Positions 45,837-52,317 of a DNA stretch of 52,317 nt are shown here, in pieces. Location: positions 1 through 52,317 of IMG/VR virus record IMGVR_UViG_3300021957_000053, one strand, 5' to 3'. The number at the start of each line of letters is the position of its first letter. Positions within the stretch are counted from its first letter, which is position 1. Made by a program: the position numbers and the translations under genes. The notes under the pieces were generated by a model that was given only the letters and a program-made list of their open reading frames with translations, ran no database searches and was not told the origin of the DNA. This DNA is from a virus.

Positions 45837-48800
45837 GTGGCAGGTTACGTAAGACAATCTACAGCAGATATTATTCCCACAGCTACAGTTCGTGCTGCAC
45901 CAATTAATGCTGAATACAATGCACTTCGTGATGCCTTTGCTGCATCAGGTGGACACAAGCACGATGGTACAACAGGTGAGGGTGAGTATGTACCTCTCAT
46001 AGCTGACTTAGATGCTCTCAATAAAGTTGTCATTAATACAACAAACAATCGCATAGGCTTTTTTGTCGAAGTATCTAGCTCTGCAGTAGAGCAAGTACGC
46101 ATTCAAGATGGTGCAGTAGTTCCAGTAACAGATAACGATATTGACTTAGGTACATCTTCACTAGAGTTCAAAGACTTGCACTTAGATGGTACAGCTTACA
46201 TTGACACACTAGCGGTACACCAGTCTGCTACTATTACATCTAACCTTACAGTAAATGGTAATACTACACTAGGTAATGCTGCCAGTGACACTATTACGTT
46301 TACAGGTGATGTAGCCTCTCATATTCTTCCTTCTACTGATTCTACATATGATTTAGGTTCCTCTGATTCTGAGTGGCGTAACTTGTATATTGATGGAACA
46401 GCTAATGTAGATGCTTTAGTTGCTGATAGCGCTTATATAAGCTCAGGTACTATTAATAACACAGTTATTGGTGGAACTACAGCAGCGGCTGCAGATTTTA
46501 CTACAATGGATGCTTCAGGTAACGTTACCGTAGGTGGTACGTTGGGTGTAACTGGCGCTACTACAATGTCTAGCACATTGGGTGTAACAGGCAATAGTAC
46601 TGTTGGTGGTACTCTTGGTGTAACTGGTTTGTCTACACTTGCTACTGTTGACATCAATGGCGGTAATATAGATGCAACAGCTATTGGCTCAAGTACTGCA
46701 TCAAGTGCTGTATTTACTAACCTTACAGCTTCCGGTACAGTAAACTTTGCAGGTGCTACTGTATCTAACTTAGGTTCAGTTACTACTGCAGCTATTGGTG
46801 GTGGTACTATTAATAACTCTGTAATTGGTGGCTCTACCCCTGCAGCTATTACAGGTACAACCATTACATCTAACAGTGGCTTTACTGGTAATTTAAACGG
46901 CAATGTAACAGGTGATGTAACAGGTGATTTAACAGGTAATGTTACGTCTACAGGTAACTCTACACTAAACAATTTAACTGTTAATGGTACGCTAGATGTA
47001 ACTAACACTACTATTGAAAACGTATCTGACCCCACTACTGCACAACAGGCTGCAACAAAAGCTTATGTAGATGGTGAGATCACTAGTCTTATTGGTGGCG
47101 CACCCGGTGCTCTTGATACGCTAAACGAATTAGCTGCAGCTATTAATGATGATCAAAACGTATACACTACTCTAACTACTAGCATTGCTACTAAGCTACC
47201 TAAAGCGGGTGGTACAATGAGTGGTGAGATTGCTATGGGTGACAACAAGATTACAGGTCTTGCTACACCTACATCTAACGCTGATGCAGCTACAAAACTC
47301 TATGTAGACAATCAAACTACACAGGCTGAGACTTATGCTGCTAATGCCCTAGCAAGTCAGAACGCTGCTGCCGCTTCATATGATGCATTTGATGATCGTT
47401 ACTTAGGTGCTAAGTCTAGTAATCCTACCGTAGATAATGATGGCAATGCTTTGATTACAGGTGCCTTGTACTTTGATAGTACTAATGGTGTTATGAAAGT
47501 GTACAACGGTAGTGAGTGGGCTAATGCTTCATCATCAGTTGAAGGTGTAAAGGCTAACTTTTATTATACAGCAACTAATGCTCAGACAGTATTCTCAGGA
47601 TCAGACGATAATAGTAATACTCTTGTAGTAGATCAAGTAGGTCTTGTTAATGTCTACATGAATGGTGTACGTCTACACGAGGATGACTATACAATCTCTG
47701 CAGGTGGTAACAGTGTAACGTTAGCTACAGGTGCAGCTACTGGGGATCTTATTTATTTAGAAGTGTTTGGTAACTTTACTGGTCAGTCTGGCGCAGAGGT
47801 AGCTATCACTGGTGGTAGTATTACAGGCTTAAGTGCCTTAGGTGTAGCTGGTAATGCTTCTTTCGGTGACAATAATAAAGCCATCTTCGGTGCTGGATCT
47901 GACCTACAAATTTACCATGATGGGTCTAATAGTTTTATTGTAGATAGCGGCACTGGCCTTTTAGCAATTAGAGGCTCAACCGCTGTAGCATTGCAAGGCA
48001 CTAACGGTGAAAACGCTGTAATAGCAAGCGAAAATGGTGCTGTAGACTTACGTTACGACAATAGCACAAAACTCACCACCACAAGCACAGGTGTAGACAT
48101 CACTGGGACTTTGACCAGCGATGGGCTGACTGTTAAAAATCCAAACGTATCTGGTGAGCAAGTTATATTTAAAATTGAAAATGCAGCTAACACAGGAACG
48201 ATTGGGCAGATTACTTATAACCAGACTGATGACTCAATGGCCATAAGTAACGAAAGCACTGGAATTTTACGTTTTGATACTACAGCAATAGAACGCATGC
48301 GCATCACATCAGCGGGTAACTTGCTGGTGGGTAAGACTTCAGCAGATACTTACAATAATACAAATGGTATTGAGTTACAGGCTAGTGGTTTATTAACGGC
48401 AACAAGAGCTGGCATTGCACAAATACTTAATCGTGAAGATAGTGACGGCAACATTGCAGTGTTCCGCAAAGACGGCACCACTGTGGGGAGTATTAGTAGT
48501 CGCAGCGGTAATGCTATAGTAATAGCAAGTGAAGGTAAATCTGGTATTAACTTTGGCTCTACATCAATTAATCCTTGGCTCAACGGATCAATAACAAATG
48601 GTACTGTGGATTTTGGTCAAAATGCTCATCGCTTCAAAGACCTCTACCTGTCTGGCGGTGTATACCTATCTAACGCTACCACTTCCTCTTTTGCTCAAGT
48701 GTCATCAAATATTTTCCAACTTGGAACATCTACGAGTGACCCATTTGCGTTCTACACCAACAACTCAGAAGCCATGCGCATTGACAGCAGCGGCAATGTT

Positions 48801-50552
48801 GGGATTGGGACGGATTCGCCTAATAGACAGCTTTCCGTAAATGACTACTCCGGAAATGGTACGTTAAGCATAAATGCTGCCTCAAGCGGTGCAAGCACTA
48901 TGTACTTTGCTGATGGCGCTACTGGAACTGATGTCTATTCAGGTTTTATTCAATATAACCATAGTAACAACGCTATGCAGTTTGCTACTAATGGCGGTAA
49001 CGAACGCATGCGCATCGACAGCAGCGGCAATGTTGGGATTGGTGCTTCAACTGTTATAGGTAAACTTCACGTTGATGATAGTTCTGGGGCAACCATGACT
49101 CTTACCAGAACATCAGGCGCAACATCTGGTAATTTAGGTAAGTTACGATTTGGTAATACAAATGTAGATAGTGCTCTTGCGTCTATTGTAGCAATTCAAG
49201 ATGGTGCAACAGACAACAGTGCAATAACTTTTGGAACTCAAAGTAGTGGTGCAGCAGAAGCAGAAGCCATGCGCATCTCGTCAGCGGGTGATCTGGAACT
49301 AATCCAAAGCAATAACCTTTACTGGAAGCACCAAGGCGGTGGAACTATAAGGGCTGGTATTACTGCCGACAGTTCTGACAATCTTACGTTTTCAACAGGT
49401 TCATCTGACAGCACTGCGATGACGATAGACGGAAGCGGTCGGGTGGGAATTGGCTCAGCCCCTAACAGTGGCTGGCGTAATGACATAGCAGATCAAATAG
49501 TTTTAATGCTTGGCACTGAGGCTACTCTTTTCTCAGATGCAGGAGTAACAACTGCACTTATAAACAATGCGAAAATAAATAATGGCGATGCGTTTGTGAA
49601 TATATCTACAAGAGGGGCTTCTCAGTATTTCCAATATGAAGGGGCGCATAAGTGGTATACCGCAGCTTCTGCTAGTGCAGGGTCAAATATAAACACCGAA
49701 ATGACCTCCCCAAAAATGACACTGGATATAAGCGGTAACTTGCTGGTGGGTAAGACTGCTTTAGGTATAGGCACCGCAGGGCATATGTTAGCGGCAGATG
49801 GTTATACTGAGTTTACTAGAACAGCCACATCAACATCAACAGGTAGCGCACTTAATGTTGGGCGTAATAGCTATGATGGCACACTAGCTACTTTCTGGAA
49901 AGACGGCACCGCTGTGGGGAGTATTGGGGTTAGTGGCAATGACTTTTATGTTGCGGGTTCTGCAAGCAATATTGCAGGTGCATATTTTGCAAACAGTAAA
50001 ATAATGCCGATGAAATCAGGCGCTACATCTGATAATACGATTGATTTAGGTACTAGCAGTAAGCGCTTCAAAAACCTCTATCTCTCTGGCGGTGTAGTCT
50101 TTGATGCAGTTGCAGGAAATGCAACGAGCAATACTCTTGATGACTATGAGGAGGGTACGTGGCGGCCAACCATGACTGCTGGAAGCACTAACGTAACCTT
50201 GGATCATCAAGACACAGTTCAAGGTGTATATACAAAAATTGGGCGTCTAGTTACCTTACACATGGAAGTTGATATTAGCAATTTAAACGGTGGAACTGGT
50301 ATTATAAACATAGGCGGTCTACCTTTTACTGTTTCAAATCATCTTGTACCTACAGGAATTGAAGCTAGTGGCTCGGTTGGTTATTTTGCAGGGTGGTCAA
50401 ACAATGTTATAAACGTAGGAATATATGCAGGTTCAGATACTAAATTGCAATTGCAAAAATTAACTGCTGCTGCAATTAATCCCACAGATGTTAATGGTAA
50501 TGATATAGGCACTGGTGAATTTAGAGCAACAATTACTTATTTTTCAGGATAA
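45837..50552 (+). CDS. Giant tail fibre/tailspike protein, 1571 aa (GTG start)
   Basis: GTG 45837 follows the nozzle stop by 3 bp. The N-terminal about 130 residues may bind the tail. Residues about 135-450 are short beta repeats (variations on VGGTLGVTGATTM and GNSTVGGTLGVTG), typical of trimeric fibre shafts. Then come ATKAYVDGEITSLIGGAPGA-type modules and repeated receptor-end blocks (IYHDGSN, AMRIDSSGNVGIG, RFKNLYLSGGV), and the end begins DDYEEGTWRPTMTAG. It recognises the host surface. No autocleaved chaperone is seen. Several blocks recur in the second fibre gene. Confidence 0.88.
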   Translation: MAGYVRQSTADIIPTATVRAAPINAEYNALRDAFAASGGHKHDGTTGEGEYVPLIADLDALNKVVINTTNNRIGFFVEVSSSAVEQVRIQDGAVVPVTDNDIDLGTSSLEFKDLHLDGTAYIDTLAVHQSATITSNLTVNGNTTLGNAASDTITFTGDVASHILPSTDSTYDLGSSDSEWRNLYIDGTANVDALVADSAYISSGTINNTVIGGTTAAAADFTTMDASGNVTVGGTLGVTGATTMSSTLGVTGNSTVGGTLGVTGLSTLATVDINGGNIDATAIGSSTASSAVFTNLTASGTVNFAGATVSNLGSVTTAAIGGGTINNSVIGGSTPAAITGTTITSNSGFTGNLNGNVTGDVTGDLTGNVTSTGNSTLNNLTVNGTLDVTNTTIENVSDPTTAQQAATKAYVDGEITSLIGGAPGALDTLNELAAAINDDQNVYTTLTTSIATKLPKAGGTMSGEIAMGDNKITGLATPTSNADAATKLYVDNQTTQAETYAANALASQNAAAASYDAFDDRYLGAKSSNPTVDNDGNALITGALYFDSTNGVMKVYNGSEWANASSSVEGVKANFYYTATNAQTVFSGSDDNSNTLVVDQVGLVNVYMNGVRLHEDDYTISAGGNSVTLATGAATGDLIYLEVFGNFTGQSGAEVAITGGSITGLSALGVAGNASFGDNNKAIFGAGSDLQIYHDGSNSFIVDSGTGLLAIRGSTAVALQGTNGENAVIASENGAVDLRYDNSTKLTTTSTGVDITGTLTSDGLTVKNPNVSGEQVIFKIENAANTGTIGQITYNQTDDSMAISNESTGILRFDTTAIERMRITSAGNLLVGKTSADTYNNTNGIELQASGLLTATRAGIAQILNREDSDGNIAVFRKDGTTVGSISSRSGNAIVIASEGKSGINFGSTSINPWLNGSITNGTVDFGQNAHRFKDLYLSGGVYLSNATTSSFAQVSSNIFQLGTSTSDPFAFYTNNSEAMRIDSSGNVGIGTDSPNRQLSVNDYSGNGTLSINAASSGASTMYFADGATGTDVYSGFIQYNHSNNAMQFATNGGNERMRIDSSGNVGIGASTVIGKLHVDDSSGATMTLTRTSGATSGNLGKLRFGNTNVDSALASIVAIQDGATDNSAITFGTQSSGAAEAEAMRISSAGDLELIQSNNLYWKHQGGGTIRAGITADSSDNLTFSTGSSDSTAMTIDGSGRVGIGSAPNSGWRNDIADQIVLMLGTEATLFSDAGVTTALINNAKINNGDAFVNISTRGASQYFQYEGAHKWYTAASASAGSNINTEMTSPKMTLDISGNLLVGKTALGIGTAGHMLAADGYTEFTRTATSTSTGSALNVGRNSYDGTLATFWKDGTAVGSIGVSGNDFYVAGSASNIAGAYFANSKIMPMKSGATSDNTIDLGTSSKRFKNLYLSGGVVFDAVAGNATSNTLDDYEEGTWRPTMTAGSTNVTLDHQDTVQGVYTKIGRLVTLHMEVDISNLNGGTGIINIGGLPFTVSNHLVPTGIEASGSVGYFAGWSNNVINVGIYAGSDTKLQLQKLTAAAINPTDVNGNDIGTGEFRATITYFSG

Positions 50553-50603
50553 CCCACTGCATAGCTTTGGGTAGGACAGTCCAACCATCACAGGAGATAA
50601 ACG

Positions 50604-50855
50604 ATGGCACTAACAGAAACACAAGTTGAAGACAAAATAGAGATCGTAGGCGACTACAAGCACATACAAGTGCGTACAGCCACGGTTATTAAGCGTGATG
50701 GCACAGAGATCAGCCGTGGCTTCTCACGCCATGTCATTGCACCAGATGCAGACATTACAGGTGAAAGCACAGAGGTGCAAGCCATCTGTAACGCAGTTCA
50801 CACAGACGAAATTAAAGCAGCCTATGCTGCACACTTAGCAGCACAAGGAGAATAA
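50604..50855 (+). CDS. Small protein after the tail fibre, 83 aa
   Basis: ALTETQVEDKIEIVGDYKHI, QVRTATVIKRDGTEISRGFS, then an acidic end. This type often follows fibre genes in marine podoviruses and may be a fibre accessory or chaperone. CAGGAG lies a few bases upstream. It is 3 bp before the next gene. Confidence 0.7.
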   Translation: MALTETQVEDKIEIVGDYKHIQVRTATVIKRDGTEISRGFSRHVIAPDADITGESTEVQAICNAVHTDEIKAAYAAHLAAQGE

Positions 50856-50857
50856 CA

Positions 50858-51169
50858 ATGGCTGTAACTTACACTTGGACTATTCCAACAACAGAACGTA
50901 CATTAGCAGATGGTGGTGTGACAGTAGCACACTGGCGTTGCGCAGGAGTAGAAGGTGACAACAGTGCATCTTCTTATGGTACAGCAGGTTTTACACCTGA
51001 TGCATCAGCAGATGGCTTTGTAGCCTATGACAGTTTAGCTGAAGCAGATGTACTTGCTTGGGTATGGGGTCAAAGCGAAACATGGAAAGCTGATGTAGAA
51101 GCATCTATTGCATCTAAGATTGATGCACTAGCTAACCCAACTAGTGCTGCTGGCACACCGTGGGCTTAA
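50858..51169 (+). CDS. Small fibre-associated protein, 103 aa
   Basis: VTYTWTIPTTERTLADGGVT, VAHWRCAGVEGDNSASSYGT and a helical end (EADVLAWVWGQSETWKADVE). It is conserved in type with proteins lying between fibre genes in related phages. Role unknown; a fibre assembly helper or tip is plausible from context. Confidence 0.7.
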   Translation: MAVTYTWTIPTTERTLADGGVTVAHWRCAGVEGDNSASSYGTAGFTPDASADGFVAYDSLAEADVLAWVWGQSETWKADVEASIASKIDALANPTSAAGTPWA

Positions 51170-51201
51170 GCTAAACAGATATATAAAGGATCACTGGCAC
51201 A

Positions 51202-52317
51202 ATGACTAAAGCAAGAGAAATAGCAGAACTAGGGCAGAAGCTAACTGTTGATGCCAGTGGTAATATGGAGTTCGCAGGAGACTTAGAGCTAGGTGATAAC
51301 AACAAAGCTATCTTTGGCGCTGGGTCTGACCTACAGATTTACCATGATGGCAGTCATTCTTACATCAAGGACGTAGGCACTGGAAACTTAAATATCCAAT
51401 CAAACGGTGTTGGGGTTGTAATAGCGGATACATCTGCATCTGATTTGGCTGTGTTTAATACAACAAGTGGCGTTGTTACTCTTTATAAATCAGGCTCTCA
51501 AAAACTCGCCACCACCTCCACAGGTGTAGACATCACAGGCACTATCAACAGCGATGGGCTGACTGTGGATACAAACACACTGCACGTTGATGCAACGAAT
51601 AATCGGGTTGGGATTGGCACAGATTCGCCATCAGCCCCCCTACATCTTGTTGGTAGTGCTTTAGTTGGTGTGAATGACTTTGGCGCATATGATAAAGATG
51701 ATGCTAATTTACTTATCAGTAATGGCAATAATGGAACTTCAATATTACTACACGATGGGTCAGGTGCATATCATTCAGGTTTAGTTAAATATGATACGAA
51801 TGTAATGAGTTTGGGTTTGAATAACTCTAACGATACTAACAGTATTCTTACATCTAAAGCTTTAAATATCACATCTACTGGTGTTGGGATTGGGGTTACG
51901 CCTCAAACCGATTGGACTTCTACAATCACCGCACTTCAAATAGGCCCTCAGTCTGTGTTTAGGGCTGGTGCTACGGAATATACCGATGCAACCTTTATGG
52001 GTACAAACGTAAAACAAATATCTGGTACAAACAAATACATAGAAACTGGAGCTGCAACTGAATACTACCAGCAAGGCGGTGTACACTTTTGGAATTACGC
52101 AGCATCTGGCACTGCTGGTAATACGATTTCGTTTAGTGAAGCCATGCGCATCGACAGCAGCGGTAACTTGCTGGTGGGGGCTACAAGCTCTACTGGGGGT
52201 GGTAGGCTGGAACTTAAAGGTTCTGGAACTGGTGCGTATGTTCCGACTGGCTACAATGGTAATAACGTCAATTCTGTTCGTATAACCTCTGGGGGATCTC
52301 CCAGCACTTCGGATACC
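51202..52317 (+). CDS. Second tail fibre gene (cut by the window end)
   Basis: 372 residues remain open to the right edge. AREIAELGQKLTVDASGNME, then NNKAIFGAGSDLQIYHDGSH, NRVGIGTDSP and AMRIDSSGNLLVGATS are the same modules as in the 1571-aa fibre, some nearly identical at DNA level. Paired fibre genes let a phage swap or combine host-binding tips by recombination. ATG 51202 has AAAGGAT upstream. Confidence 0.85.
   Translation, partial: MTKAREIAELGQKLTVDASGNMEFAGDLELGDNNKAIFGAGSDLQIYHDGSHSYIKDVGTGNLNIQSNGVGVVIADTSASDLAVFNTTSGVVTLYKSGSQKLATTSTGVDITGTINSDGLTVDTNTLHVDATNNRVGIGTDSPSAPLHLVGSALVGVNDFGAYDKDDANLLISNGNNGTSILLHDGSGAYHSGLVKYDTNVMSLGLNNSNDTNSILTSKALNITSTGVGIGVTPQTDWTSTITALQIGPQSVFRAGATEYTDATFMGTNVKQISGTNKYIETGAATEYYQQGGVHFWNYAASGTAGNTISFSEAMRIDSSGNLLVGATSSTGGGRLELKGSGTGAYVPTGYNGNNVNSVRITSGGSPSTSDT

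Noticed and set aside
46433-47035. 200-aa open frame on the - strand inside the tail fibre gene
   Set aside because: It is a shadow of the Val/Thr/Pro-type repeats on the + strand; low-complexity, no SD, fully inside a confident gene.
1-52317. tRNA genes or an integrase attachment site
   Set aside because: I looked for tRNA-like T-arm text and for repeats around the integrase and saw nothing convincing; a tRNA scan would be decisive.
52290-52317. Direct circular joining of the window ends
   Set aside because: The fibre frame at the right edge does not continue into the partial frame at the left edge, and no terminal overlap was seen, so sequence is probably missing between them.

Overview
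The window looks like most of the genome of a tailed phage with a short tail (podovirus type). It is AT-rich and probably infects a marine alphaproteobacterium. The virion type rests on a gene set of terminase, portal, coat, adaptor, nozzle-like protein and fibres, together with very large internal (ejection-type) proteins and no recognisable tape measure or tail tube. The host guess rests on a phage-borne DUF1127 protein, a B12-dependent ribonucleotide reductase, ThyX, and the overall likeness to marine podoviruses. No phage RNA polymerase is visible. Several good sigma70-type promoters suggest that host RNA polymerase is used.

Layout. 1-10.6 kb (+ strand): end of the late operon, with a partial coiled-coil gene, a 1420-aa virion protein carrying 21 exact-phase 22-residue repeats, a lytic transglycosylase-like protein, and further internal virion proteins. 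10.6-28.0 kb (- strand): early/replication genes, read from the right. In transcription order these are a run of small genes, a DUF932-like gene, a tyrosine recombinase, thyX, primase-helicase, PolA-type DNA polymerase, SSB-like protein, two PD-(D/E)XK-type nucleases, MazG, class II ribonucleotide reductase (nrdJ), a DUF3310 gene and an RMF-like gene. 28.0-28.9 kb: a non-coding control region with divergent promoters. 28.9-52.3 kb (+ strand): holin-type proteins, GH108 endolysin, small basic proteins, DUF1127, small and large terminase, portal, a 1247-aa polyvalent-type protein, scaffold, coat, head protein, adaptor, nozzle-like protein and two related tail-fibre genes. The second fibre gene is cut by the window end.

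The least ordinary part is 26.7-28.4 kb. This tract, including an apparently intact 204-aa gene, is packed almost end to end with short perfect inverted repeats (arms mostly 6-9 bp, loops 1-6 nt). I count 16 with arms of at least 6 bp inside 615 bp of coding sequence, where about one is expected by chance. In both genes of the tract the ribosome binding site lies in the 3-nt loop of a near-identical stem. Associated with the tract is a 21-22-bp intergenic element with core CGGAA-N-TTCCG. It occurs eight times from 23.5 to 28.1 kb, usually starting on the stop codon of the upstream gene. It becomes more symmetrical inside the tract. I know of no named system matching this combination. It could be a structured early RNA, a DNA-level structure such as an origin or nuclease landing zone, or the footprint of a palindrome-generating mutation process.

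Working model: host polymerase starts leftward early transcription near 28.0 kb, and again before the recombinase and the SSB, at promoters sharing an extended -10 box and an exact 18-bp spacer. Rightward transcription starts at a consensus promoter at 28.7 kb and another at 28.86 kb, with further promoters before DUF1127 and before the coat gene. The late transcript probably ends at a strong hairpin terminator lying inside the convergent RMF-like gene. The recombinase suggests that integration is possible, but no attachment site or repressor was recognised.
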